NCBI GenBank assembly: GCA_033961575.1
Contig: CM066727.1
Location: 86,116,501 to 86,180,500 of the forward strand
Source: Aselliscus stoliczkanus
Lineage: Eukaryota > Chordata > Mammalia > Chiroptera > Hipposideridae
Direction: 5' to 3'
Length of the DNA: 64,000 nucleotides
Every line of letters starts with the position of its first letter. Within the stretch, counting starts at the first letter, position 1. Under the pieces are notes generated by a model that made no database searches, was not told the DNA's origin, and saw only the letters and a program-made list of their open reading frames with translations. Positions 49,200 through 60,355 of this stretch are shown piece after piece. The position numbers were made by a program, and so were the translations under genes.

Positions 49200-49858
49200 C
49201 TTGCCTTAAAGTACCATCAAATCTCTCCAATTTCTCAGTGAAAGTTTCAAAAGTACAACTCATACCCATTAGCTTTGCTCCTTCAGTAACTGTTCCCTTT
49301 CCATCCCTCTACACCACAGTTCTGAAACTGTCTTCTCAAGTCACCAGAGATCTGTTCCAATAGCAAAGGTCCTTATCCATTGTCACCCTCATTGGTCTCT
49401 CTGAACACTATTGAGCACTCGTGTTTTTTCTTGAAAAATCTTCCTTTCTTCGCAACCTTATGTTCTATTTTTAAAGTGTTTCTGATCCCTTGTTTTCTGT
49501 CTCTCTTCTGGAACATTTTGTGTCTCTAACAGATTAGGGGAGGCTGTTCATCAATGATACATCATAGACCTGTCATCACTTTTGTTTCTTCATGCCACAA
49601 TCTTTACTGACCTGTGGCAACATAGGGACACACTGCTTGGATTCCCACTTCTGTAAGGAATGTGGTGCTCCATTCTTACCTTGTACTTCATTATGCCTCT
49701 TTTATGAAAGATGTCGTTTTTTTTTACTTTTTAGACTAGCGATTCGTGTATTCTGTTCTCGTTTTTCTATAGATTGTAATTTTCCGGAGTTTTGAGACTC
49801 TACTTTTATGCTATATGACAGGTGCTCAATACATAATTGTTAAATGAATGAAATATGC
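49200..49858 (+). mobile_element. LINE-2 (L2), ORF2 end and 3' UTR
   Basis: Plus strand. The section at about 49260-49560 resembles L2 ORF2 3' coding DNA (TCAAGTCACCAGAGATCTGT, CTCTGAACACTATTGAGCAC). The end, GACAGGTGCTCAATACATAA and TTGTTAAATGAATGAA, is the typical L2 terminus. Frames are heavily decayed. Confidence 0.75.
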
Positions 49859-50087
49859 TAATACAATGGAAATTAGGCATCTTAAAAAAAGTCTGTAGGA
49901 AAATGGAGTACAGTAGAAACAAATGTTAGATAATTAAACATAACTTGGGGCATACTAAGGTTTTATGAATATAACCACAATAGTTTACTGAGCTTTTTGA
50001 ATTGCAAATATTTGGATGTTTCCATAATTAAGAGCTTGTCATAGAAAGCAGACTAAGAGATAATGCCATATTTCATTATCTACTTTA
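49859..50087. other. Non-coding spacer
   Basis: Nothing recognised between the L2 end and the SINE target site. Confidence 0.5.
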
Positions 50088-50102
50088 AAAATTAAGGGTT
50101 CA

Positions 50103-50199
50103 GGGCCTGCTGAGTGGCGCAGTGGTTAAGCGCCGGCTTGGGAAGCCAGCGGCCCCGGTTCGGGTCCCACAAATGAGGGCCAGTGACACTGCCCTCAAA

Positions 50200-50234
<35 letters not shown>

Positions 50235-50247
50235 AAATTAAAAAATT
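50103..50247 (+). mobile_element. tRNA-derived SINE, type B short form with (AAAT)n tail
   Basis: Plus strand: GGCCTGCTGAGTGGCGCAGT, a stem-forming GGCTTGGGAAGCC, B-box CCGGTTCGGGTCCC, GGGCCAGTGACACTGCCCTC, then about ten AAAT units. An exact 15-bp duplication AAAATTAAGGGTTCA flanks it at 50088-50102 and 50248-50262. Confidence 0.96.
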
Positions 50248-50262
50248 AAAATTAAGGGTTCA

Positions 50263-51611
50263 CTTTAGGACTGGATAGAAAATAATGAGAGAACATACAA
50301 TTTTTAACTAAAATTGAATGCCTTTTTTTGGAAAAATGAAATTAATTCATTGACAATTATTAGTCATCTATGAGAAAAAACAGGGTTGATCCTTCAAATT
50401 TATCATCTATTGCAATTAATTGCTTCATAATTAAATCATGTTTTTATTAGAACATATTTCCTCATTAATTTTATTAGAATACATTTTCTCATTATTGTGG
50501 AAATTATAATATTACTGAATAGCAAATAAGGTAGTGAGTAATATGTATTTTAAAGTATAAACAGCCATCTATTGCAATAGAAAATGTGATCAAGTTCTAA
50601 ATTGCAATTTAAACAATATTTCATATAAAATATTTATGGTGATCATGTTTGTTTGTTTGTTTTCTTTATTTTCTTTACTAGACAATTTTCTTTGCAAACC
50701 TGTGGGTAAATTTTCACAGACATAAAATTACAAATGACAAATTTAATAAAGAAATATCTTACTGTGACACTTAAGTATGAGTATTAGATAAGTGATTGTT
50801 TTGAAGACTTGCTGATGTTAACTCATTAGGCTGAGGAAGGCAATTTCCCTTCATTATTCACATGAAAATTAATATGTTACATGTACATATATATATTCAA
50901 CTGAAGTAGCTAAAACACACACATATGCACACATCCAGAAAAGCAAAATTTTGAAAAATATGCTTTAATATTTTATCCTTTTTCTTCCCTAAGTTTCTTA
51001 AATAAAGTCAGTAAGTATCTAGCCAGTAAACAATGTCATTTCTTTTCAGCCCTGTGTGAGGGTTAATTGGCATCAATTCTAAACCCAGAGGGCTAAAATT
51101 TAATCCATTCTAATAGCACTTGTTAGAGAGAACTCTGATGATCACATTTTGGTTTCACAGAAGTGTAAATTTTAGAATCTTATTTTCACAGGAAGGTTAT
51201 ACCATCTATCTACATGTTAATTTATTGCTTCAAATGCATTGAATTCTGTGCCTTTTGTCACATAAATTTTGGCATTGTTTAATTATTAACGCTTGTATTT
51301 CTAAAATAGAATTGAAGAATTTTTACTCTACATACTTCAAATAATAAAGCAACTTTAAAGACAAGAATATTCATTAATATTTTATTCACTGTAATGGCAG
51401 AAATTTACAATGCTTCTTCTATTTTTCAAAGAAAGCCAAGTAGAGAGAGTTGTATTATATGAATTTTAGAACTACTTTAGTCTTTATCTTTGCTTCAGTT
51501 TTTATATATATTAATTGTATGGCAGTTCATTACACCTATTTTATAGGAATATTTTAATATTTCCTGGGCAAAAACCAAGATGGCTGATGCCTCAGAGAGA
51601 AAGACATAAAT
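50263..51611. other. Non-coding AT-rich sequence, no recognised element
   Basis: No gene or named repeat. Confidence 0.55.
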
Positions 51612-51625
51612 CCAAGAGGCTCTTT

Positions 51626-52056
51626 TTTTTTTTTTTTAAAGATTTTATTGGGGAATTGGCAGAGGGGAACAGCGTTGGGGAATCGGGGAAGGGGAACAGA
51701 CAAGTTGCTGTCTTTTTGTTCTTCAGTTTAGTTGCGGAGGATGTTGCTTCACTGTTGGTATCGTCATTGTGCTCTTCCGATCGCTGGCCTCTGGATGTCG
51801 CTCACCGCGGCTATTAGCAGCTCACGCTTGGCTGCCAGCCGCTCACGCTGGCTGCGGGCCACTCACTGTAGCCTATGGCAGCCCACTGCAGCAGGGGCTG
51901 CAGCCCACACCATCACCGGGGCTCGCACAGCCCAGCTCCAGGTGGAGCTGTTGTTGGCTGTAGAGGGCAGTGTCACTGGCCCTCATGTGGGATCTGAACC
52001 GGGGCCGCTGGCATCCCAAAACCAGCGCTTAACCAATGCGCCACTTGGCCCGCCCC
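51626..52056 (-). mobile_element. tRNA-derived SINE, type B long form (VES-like)
   Basis: Second copy of the roughly 430-bp form, on the minus strand, with a T-run then AAAGATTTTATTGGGGAATT at its left (tail) end and GTTAAGCGCTGGTTTTGGGA on its own strand near the head. An exact 14-bp duplication CCAAGAGGCTCTTT flanks it at 51612-51625 and 52057-52070. Frames of 64 to 132 codons overlapping it (51515-52130) come from the SINE's GC-rich body and are not genes. Confidence 0.95.
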
Positions 52057-52070
52057 CCAAGAGGCTCTTT

Positions 52071-53204
52071 AAGCCATTACAGAAAGTGCCTGGAAATACA
52101 AAAGGGTGTAAGTCTGAAGTGGAATCGTGAGGGATGGGATAGAGACCAGAGTGGACAGGGGACACCGCAGTGTAGAGTAGGGACCTGAGACGTTGCAGGG
52201 GTGTGTGGAACTGAAGGCCACAAGTCTGAAGAATGTGCACATCTGTATACTGTAAAAATGAGAGGAGAGGAGTTTTCTTTAAGTTACTTTTAACATTGAT
52301 GTAACATATTATTTTGACGAATTAAAACAATTCCAGGAAAAAAGGAAAATCCAGTAGAGGTAACTGAACGGATATGTGAAATCCCTGAGGGTAAGAGAAC
52401 AACAGAAAGATTAAAGTTAGTTTTATTGTAAGGAATTAAGAAAAAAAATAAAAGCTTAGAGAGATAAAATAAAAGCATATGTTTTATAAACCATTAATTG
52501 TAAATCTCAGTGGAATGCATCAGACATTTTCTCTGAATATGTTATATCAGAGCCAAAAAAAGTGTTAGTTCATTTTTAGTAATGGAGCTATCTATGATTC
52601 TTTGGGAATATCTGAATGAAAAAAAGAATAATACTTTTGATCTGTTTCTGTAGCAAAAATTGTAAGTAGATCACAGATATTCACATACAAAATGGTTGGT
52701 CACCAGACACTGTGTTGGACTAAGGTTAAAGAACCATCATAATGCTATACATTTTACACCAAGCCCCTAAATATACAATGATCTTATATTGGAGAAGTGT
52801 AAGGACAGGTAATCCTGGGACAGAAGAGGGCAGAAAAAGCCAAAAATGTTGGTGTGGGTGGGTATAGAGAATGGTGTTATTAGTTGCCAATAGAAGTAAT
52901 AAAGAAAAGAGAGACAAAAATAATGAGTAAGGTAAAAAAAAGAGCTTGAGAAACATTCAGAAATGAGTGAAAAGGTGAACTTGTTAGCAACATTGAGTTT
53001 TTCTTTTGAAAGTAAAAATGCTGATATTTTGATTTAAACTTTGTCCAAGGCAAAGATAAAGTGATCAAGATAAATTACAATGAGACTAGGGAAACACCAG
53101 AAGGCTCTTTATTGAACAAATAAGTAAAGCAGGAGGTATGGAGAACAGAATTGAATGGTTTTAAATAAGTCTGAAACATGATATTAACATCATCAGGTCA
53201 ATAA
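52071..53204. other. Non-coding sequence, no recognised element
   Basis: A-rich stretches near 52439-52450 and 52935-52942; no gene or named repeat. Confidence 0.55.
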
Positions 53205-53415
53205 TAGATAATAATAGCAATTCACATTTATTGAGCATTTCTTACTTGTTTGTCACAACTGTTTTGTGTCTTGAATGCATTTCTTTCTTTCTTGCAACAA
53301 CTCTTTAGAATAAGCATCCTGTTAGTCTGTTTCATAGATGAAAAAACTGAGGCTGTGAAAAACCAAGGTACTTGTCTAGGGTCCAAGCGGGGAGTAACTG
53401 GCTCCCATTTGAGCT
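53205..53415 (-). mobile_element. MIR SINE
   Basis: Minus-strand MIR seen as TTTCATAGATGAAAAAACTG then AGGCTGTGAAAAACCAAGG, followed by TCTAGGGTCCAAGCGGGGAG. TTATTGAGCATTTCTTACTT lies at the reversed 3' end. Confidence 0.82.
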
Positions 53416-53696
53416 GTCTAACCATAGGAGAGAGAGCTTCATCACTATAGACAGAAGAAGAAAGGAGAGAAATCTGCTGAAAGAGCAAGTTTTCAGCATG
53501 AAAAAAAAGTTATGCGAGCAAGAAGTTAGAAGAGAAGAGTACTCATGTAGTAAACATGGGACCCATATATTTAGAAGAGGGTGTTTCAGGTTTCTAGATA
53601 GAACCATTGCAGTTCATAGGGAGAATTGTGCGATTTAGAGTGTACAGTAAAAACTTCTAGTTGCATAAATAAAAATCTCATATACATTTTTTCTTT

Positions 53697-53775
53697 CTTT
53701 CTATAGTCAGTATTTACTTTCTATAGTCAGTAAGTGCCTGTCATATAGTAGGTACCTAATAAAATTTTATTGGAA
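53697..53775 (+). mobile_element. L2/MIR 3' end with a local 16-bp duplication
   Basis: CTTTCTATAGTCAGTA occurs at 53697-53712 and again at 53717-53732. It is followed by GCCTGTCATATAGTAGGTAC and CTAATAAAATT, resembling the end of a plus-strand L2. Confidence 0.5.
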
Positions 53776-54177
53776 GAGTCAAGAAACAAAAGAAAACCTG
53801 ATAGATGAATGTTCAGTGTCAACAAGGTAGCCTGAGAACCTGACTTGAAAGGATTAGGATAACTTTTTCTCCACAGGAACTCTTCTATAATGCATTGCTG
53901 CTTGATATTTGAGGAAGCAAATTAGTTCACTGAAAAACTTGGGAAAATGTTAAGACTTGTTTCAAGAAAAAAATAAGCCTTGTGCTTTAAAGTGAGGTTT
54001 ATATACTGTACTCTGGTTGAAGGAAATACTAATAAACATTTGAGGACAAAAATAACACACATACAAATGTTGTATGCTCTTTAGAATGGTAGCACTAGTC
54101 ATGCTAATTACACTAGTATTGTAATTTAGTTTGTTAATCAATTTGGGAGTTAAAGAAAAGAAGTGGTGACAAGCTCT

Positions 54178-54465
54178 TCGTGTAGCTCAATAATTCAGAG
54201 TACAAACTCTGGAACCGGATAGGGTGGGTTCAAATCCTAGTACTCAAACTATTAGCTGTGTAACCAGAAGTAAACTTCTTAATGTCTTTCTGCAAAATTT
54301 CCTAAAATTCTAATTTCCTAAATTCCTAAATTTCTCCAAAAATGGGGATAATAATTACGCTTCCATCAAAGATTTAGTTAGGAGGATTAAGTAAACTAGA
54401 ATGTGTAAAATGTTTAAAACAATGCTTGGCACACATTAGTGCTACATTAGTGTTTGTTTAAAAAT
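54178..54465 (+). mobile_element. MIR SINE, near full length
   Basis: Plus strand. Head ATTCAGAGTACAAACTCTGG, then GGGTTCAAATCCTAGTACTC and ATTAGCTGTGTAACCAGAAG, core AAAATGGGGATAATAATTAC, and end CAATGCTTGGCACACATTAG. A stretch of repeated CCTAAATTC-like units (about 54300-54335) has expanded in the middle. Confidence 0.9.
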
Positions 54466-54639
54466 AAATGCATATGATATATTTGTAAGTGATTAAAAGA
54501 ACCTCTCCAAGGGGATATGCCACATTTTCCTTTTTGGTTTGTCCTCCACACAGAATCACATATCTTTATAAAGAAGAGAGTTTCTACCATTTTGGATCTT
54601 GGACACAAACCTTGATCTTTCAAAGCTTCAGTTTCTTGT

Positions 54640-55352
54640 TTATTTTTTTAAAATGCTTATTTATTTTTGGTTTGTTTTGTATTGTTTTAGTATTCTTGAG
54701 TTAAGTTCTAAAATGTAGTTAATTTTTTGGAAACAGCTGGATCCTTCCAGGCTTCTTCCTTTTACAGTTTGTTAGTTGGGACCAGAGCAGTGTTTGTTTT
54801 GTGTAAATTATTTTCATTACTGAGACAAGACTCCTCTCAGCGGTCTCATCTGTGCCCTGAGAATCATGAGATGGTTTTCTCTGGCTGGTGGGAACAGTTA
54901 CCATTTCCAGCTCTATGTGAGGACCTTAAGCTGTTCCTTCTATCCTTTCAGGTGGTATTTTCCTCATCTGTATTTGTTGATCAGTATCCTGCTAAATACT
55001 CAAGGCAGATGCTTTGTGGGTCCCCAGAGTTCTCCCTTCGTTCAGCTCTCTTCTGTCTGGTACTCTGGACTTTGAACTTGTGCTGTGTACGTCTCTGTAC
55101 ACTGAGTTCAACCTCTTCAACCCAAGGAGAGCAACAGATGCTGCCTGGGTTTCCCTTCTCAGGCTGGTAGCTGGCCAGTTACAGGACTCTCCTCATTTGT
55201 AGTCCATCTCCCAGGGGTCTCTGTCTTTTGTTGCTTGATATCCTTTGTTTTGAAAGCCATTCTTTCATGTAAGTATTTTGTTGAATCTTTGGTTGTTTCA
55301 AAGATTAAAACTCTAGTCTTAGTTACTCAATCTTGGCCTGGAGCAACAGTCC
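54640..55352 (-). mobile_element. L1 5'-region fragment (L1M-like)
   Basis: The text ends at GTTACTCAATCTTGGCCTGG then AGCAACAGTCC, which resembles the reversed 5' terminus of an old L1M. Preceding text (TGTGGGTCCCCAGAGTTCTC, AAGTATTTTGTTGAATCTTT) is consistent with the L1M 5' region. The 147-codon frame at 54727-55170, the longest in the window, falls entirely inside it on the opposite strand and shows no protein family, so I do not call it a gene. Confidence 0.5.
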
Positions 55353-58300
55353 ACCCACTAGTCATTCACTGACACTTTGCTCCCTCTTTAGTCCTAGGAT
55401 TCTTATAGTATTTGTCTGAGCTTTCATTGGTATCAGATAAAAACAGTTCTCTATGAAACTTAGGCTCTGACTTTATTCATCTTTAAGTTCAAGAGGCTTC
55501 ATATAATTTCTAGATGACACACACTATCTGTCTTCATCTCCTTCTTACCTTTTTCTGTTTCCTTTATTGGTTTGTCTCTTTTTTTTTTTTCCTAAGAAAC
55601 TGATTATCTCAGTGTCTTTATCCTGGAGATATTTATCTTCGGCTAACTTGTGCTGGCACAAACATGTTTCCAAAATATGTGCTTCTTTTATAATCAAAAT
55701 TGGTTCATCAAAACTTTGTTCGGCAACATTTTCAGTTAACCTGGCTAAGTCAGAAATATGCTTCCTCTGTGCTTTATCTTATTTCTCCTTTCATGGGAGT
55801 CCCTTTGTTTTCTAACTTATTAGCTTGTTTAGGTCAATTGCATTTAGTTTCAAGGGAAAGTGGGTATCTACAGTTCAAATTAATGTGGACCAGTTATAAA
55901 ATATATTGTATAAATACCCGTTGATGGTGACATAGTTAAGCCTGTTTAGGCTTACAACAATTGTTTGAACTTGCTAAGAAGGATTAAAGTTTTTATTTTT
56001 GGTAACTGAGTGATATTAATATCATAATATCTTCACACAAAAGTACTGCTGAGAAATCAGGTCTCAGAGTCATGTGAGTTCTCAAGTTGCCGCACTCATA
56101 TTTGTTGGGTGTTGTTCTTTCCTTTTTTTCTTTTCTTCAAATTCTTTAGAACATAACCCCTTACATAAAAGCATAGAGTGACTCTGCTGCTTTACAAAGA
56201 ATTAGATTAATTCTTTGTGAGGAGCAATGAAGATTTCCTGATTTTCTTTTTGATCTCATTGTTTCTGTGGTTTTGCAGAGCTAAGAAAAACAAACAACAA
56301 AAAAAGAGTTTGTTCAATTTCCCAATTATTGTCTGATTTGTGCTGCACTATTATTTAATACTTCCTTAATATTGTGATATGCTACATACAACTCAGGTTT
56401 TTAGTTAAGATCAGGTAAAAAGGGAAAAAAAAATAAAAGCTTCTTTTGTTAATGCTTTCTGATAAACTTACCCCAAGATATTTTTATTAAGTAATCCTAT
56501 TTGATATTGTGCCAAAAAGCCTCATTTTAATAATATTTCAGAGCTGAGTTGAAGTAATCATTGTAAATATGTACTAGTTACTAAAGGTAGAAGTGATAAA
56601 TTAGTCTTAAAGTGCTTTAATCCCTTTGAACAAAAGTGCTTTGAAATTTTTTCCTTAAATTATAAATAATGGGGAAAAATAAAGCAAAATAACTGTAGCA
56701 CTCAATTATCTCCATAGTTTTCTATAACCAGACTTTTGTTAAGATTGATGTGTCCTGCAGATCTGAGAAGAAATGTGATGCCAGCAATAACTGGATGGCC
56801 CATTTGGGCACAATGCTTATTGGATGTTGATCTGGACACTTTGCTAGATCTTTATAATCTGTCTGTTGTTTTATACAAGGCTATATATCTTTTTTGATTT
56901 CTGCCTTGCTGTAAGAATTTGAAATATTTTATTTGATTAGTATATCCACATTTTCATTAAAGCTTCAAGATTTTTTCTTCATGTTTTTCTGAGAGCAAAA
57001 AAGATCTTTCCTTTTTATATTTTAAAGGCAGTGGAATATTATATAAATAGGGGAGCAACTTAAATGTTATGTAATTAGTGCTTTGAAATTATTTTCCATA
57101 TTCCATTTCTTCAGTTTAAAAAAAATAAATCTAAGTGTGTTTTCAGATTTGAGCATAGAAACACTTATTATTAATATGGATTTTCAGATGAAAGGGTTTG
57201 GAATGAAGACCTAACATGGACACAATAAGAGATGTTTCACTTTTTCCTTGTCGTCTCTAACGAAGAGCAAATTAGAGCTAGAATGAAAGTGACTCTGTGC
57301 CCTGAATGAACATACATTTTAAAAAACTGTCTTTATTCTCTCTCATTGCCTTTGGCCTCTGTACCATCATACTTCCCAGTGGTCTGCCCATCTCTCTCAT
57401 TACTACTTTAAATATTAGTCTTCCAAAAGTTTATTTTTTTCCATTATCTTTTCTCTTGATAGTTTGTCTTCTAGGTTCTCATACATTTCCACTTATTTAT
57501 GCATTAATTTCAAACTTATTGAGTATCTATTCTGTCCCAGGAGTAATACCAAATGCTAGAAATATGAATTTTACCTTCTGGTCTCATCCTTTTATTTAAT
57601 ATCTAATAAGATGAGTAGAGCTCCCATTCCAGGCACTGTGGGGTACTCAACACCCCCTCTTCAGAATTTGCTTTATTGCATTTGTTTCTTATTCTAAATT
57701 CCTGCTCTAACTGGTCCTTGATATTCAGTCACTTCCCGAGGCTGCCTTTATCCATATAGCTTAACTCTGTGTGTGGCCACTGTCTTCTCTTTTAGTTTCT
57801 TAAGGTACTGCTGATACGTCTCTGTTGTGTACAAGAGATTTAACTGAAAGCCAAAAGTTAGTGATGGAAATTATTGCTCAATACAGAATAGAAAATTATT
57901 TAAATTCATTATTAAACTGAAAACAAAACATAACCTTGAATTTGAATGAAATTTCCAAATATGGGAACTAGACTTGCAAATGGCAACTGGTTTGCATCTT
58001 TTGCCACCTGTAGGTACAACAAACTGCATCAGCCTGGAAGTCAGTCTCATGTTTCCCCGCTCCTTACTCCAAAGCCACTGCATCCGTCATACCTTTCTTA
58101 CACCAAATAGAGGATTAGGTGTCTGCCCCTCTTCAGCTTAACCTGAATATGATGCCCTCACGTTGCACTTCAAGAGTGCTTGTATATTCAGTTGAAGATT
58201 GCAGTCCCCAGAAAATAAAGGGGCAGAGAAAATAAGAAAATGGGCTGCAGTAATAAACTGCATCCTACGAGGATTATTTCCAGTAAGAAAAATTGTTGAA

Positions 58301-58363
58301 AGTACGACAAGGAGAGAAAGAGCACCTACATGACTGCATGACGGCGATATTAGTTTTACACAT

Positions 58364-58364
<1 letters not shown>
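55353..58364. other. Non-coding sequence, no recognised element
   Basis: Three kilobases without a nameable repeat. Plus-strand frames at 55567-55924 and 57306-57599 show no domain. A stretch near 57505-57560 may be a reversed L2 or MIR end. Confidence 0.5.

Positions 58365-58403
<39 letters not shown>
58365..58403. repeat. (CA)n microsatellite
   Basis: About 19 CA units, the longest CA repeat in the window. Confidence 0.97.
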
Positions 58404-58404
<1 letters not shown>

Positions 58405-58479
58405 ACTTTTATGCAATGTATTATAAAAATGGATATTAGGGTATCCAAGAAAATTCTACCTCAAATCACATTGTTGCTG

Positions 58480-59390
58480 TTCAGCACACATCACCCAGAC
58501 TGTACCTCCTACCTGACTCCTAGAGCCACCTTCGTCTCCTCCTGAATGCTGTTAGTATGTCAAAGCTAGTGTATCCCAAATCCAATAACCTCATCCCAAA
58601 CTTGTTTCTGTTTTTGTTTTATACTGGCAGTCCTTAATCATTCACATCTGTATCTCCTCCCTTCCCATTGCTTTTATATCCATATTTTGTTTTCCTGAAC
58701 TTTTTGAATCTGCATTTTAAAAAAATGTGCCAATTCATTATCTCTCCTGAATTCCAATTGTTAGCCTCTTGGTGTTCTAATTTACTTTCCTGTTATGGCC
58801 CATGCAGGGTATTGTAATGAGTTTCTTACTAATTGTCCTGTCTCTATTTGTCCCTTTTTATAGTATAAGATTTCTAAAGGAGAGCGTAGAAGCATGCTTC
58901 TCTCCTGACTGAAATCCTTCAAGGTTGTTTTCTTTCATACTAAAGTTTCCATCTCTCTCTTCAGATCTTTATTCAGTAACCTTCTTAGATTTATCTCTTA
59001 TTTTAAGGAGTACATGAGGGTGCATGCTAACTTTTATTGATTTTTTTGCATCGTTCACTCCTTCCAGACTCATCCAGTCGCTTCTCTGTTCCTGGTTGTG
59101 CTCATGATGTGCCTTCATTCTGGGACCGTACTCATTGCTCTATTCCCATATTCTGCTCAGCCACACATGGCCAAATGCATCCCATTCTTCTAGACTTAAG
59201 CCCAATGGCATGTCTTCCCAGAAATCTTCTAGTAGGGCTCATGTTTCTTTTCTCAGACTTCATTTAACACATTATCTGTACTTATGTATCACTGTGACTC
59301 TGTGTTACTATAAATGTTTGTGCCCTCTCTTTCTTACCAGACATCGATTTACTTAGGGCAGGCAGGGCGCTTATACATGAATTTCAACAT
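58480..59390 (+). mobile_element. LINE-2 (L2), ORF2 end and 3' UTR
   Basis: Plus strand. Coding-derived text such as CTCCTGACTGAAATCCTTCA and AGACTCATCCAGTCGCTTCT runs into the 3' region with CTCTTTCTTACCAGACATCG and TTAGGGCAGGCAGGGCGCTT. Strongly decayed; the 73- to 76-codon frames are leftovers. Confidence 0.65.
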
Positions 59391-59512
59391 CCAATTATTA
59401 AATGAAAAAAGTTATGAAATTGGAAAATATCAAAGATGAAGGCAGCTATCAAGTGATAATTCTTAATGCCATGCCACTATTGTTTTAATCTCTTTGCCAA
59501 TTAAACCATGTC

Positions 59513-59900
59513 TGTATTAATCAGAACAGGCCAGATTATGCTGCAGTAACAAATTGACTCACAAATCTTAGTGGCTTAACATCTCAATGGGTTATTTTTG
59601 CCACTGCCTCAGGTCCTCTGATGCGGATCTCAGGGCAACTCTGTCCGTATAGTTACTCAGGACACTGGGCCAATGAAGACACAACATTTATAAATTTGCA
59701 TTAATCAAAGAGGGAAGCACATTCATATTTCTCATGTCTGTTATCCAGGCTTTGGCTGTAACATGTCTGTTATCCAGGCTTTGGCTGTAAAGGGACTCAC
59801 GTGCTCTGTTCACAGTCAGTTGACTCAAATTAGTTACAAGGTCCCATCCAACTGAAAAGGGGCTTGGAGAATTAGGCAGCACAGGAATATATGGTATGCT
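59513..59900. repeat. Possible LTR-like repeat, unassigned
   Basis: TTATGCTGCAGTAACAAATT followed by TTAGTGGCTTAACATCTCAA resembles the reversed end of an old mammalian LTR or MaLR relative. I cannot name the family. It contains the exact 29-bp duplication at 59733-59790. Confidence 0.4.
59733..59790. repeat. Exact 29-bp tandem duplication
   Basis: The 29-base unit beginning CATGTCTGTTATCCAGG and ending TTTGGCTGTAA occurs twice head to tail (59733-59761 and 59762-59790) without a mismatch. Confidence 0.97.
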
Positions 59901-60179
59901 GTCTGTACCACCCTTCCTTCCAGGTTAGTTAGTGCTTACTACCTTTTACTACCTTGTACTTACAAACAGGGAAGTTCTTTACACTATAAAACTATAACTA
60001 ATTACAAATTAATTACCGACTACTTTGACATTAATACATTTTATACATGGAAATAATGATCAAGAAACAATATTTCATACAGTTCAATACCATCTTCTTG
60101 TTAATGAATCAGTTGAACAACAAAAAATCCAAAATTAAAATTGAGAGGCTTATCACTTTTTCTCATATGAATCTGAGAT

Positions 60180-60180
<1 letters not shown>

Positions 60181-60214
<34 letters not shown>

Positions 60215-60355
60215 TTTTTTAGCTGAGCCATCCTGCCACTTGTTGGCAGCTCAGTGGCAGCTCAGCTCGGGCTGGGAATCAAACCGGTGATCCTGTTGCT
60301 CAGAACTCTCACTCTTGAGCGAGCTCTTAACCAACTGAGCACTCAGCCAACCCCC
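60181..60355 (-). mobile_element. tRNA-derived SINE, type A with (TTTA)n tail
   Basis: Minus-strand copy, with AGCTGAGCCATCCTGCCACT starting at 60221 and a (TTTA)n of about nine units (60181-60216) in place of the plain T-run. The head end, CTCAGCCAACCCCC, is diverged. Target duplication is ambiguous because of the surrounding TATTTATTT text. Confidence 0.9.

Noticed and set aside
51515..52130. Frames of 64 to 132 codons, GC-rich and alanine-rich
   Set aside because: They translate the body of the long SINE at 51626-52056. The near-identical frames at 25722-26102 come from the second copy of that SINE.
54727..55170. 147-codon plus-strand frame, the longest in the window
   Set aside because: It lies antisense to an L1-like 5'-region fragment, has no domain, and several overlapping frames of similar quality occupy the same place.
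58138..58416. 92-codon minus-strand cysteine/valine-rich frame
   Set aside because: The cysteine/valine repeat is just the translated (CA)n at 58365-58403.
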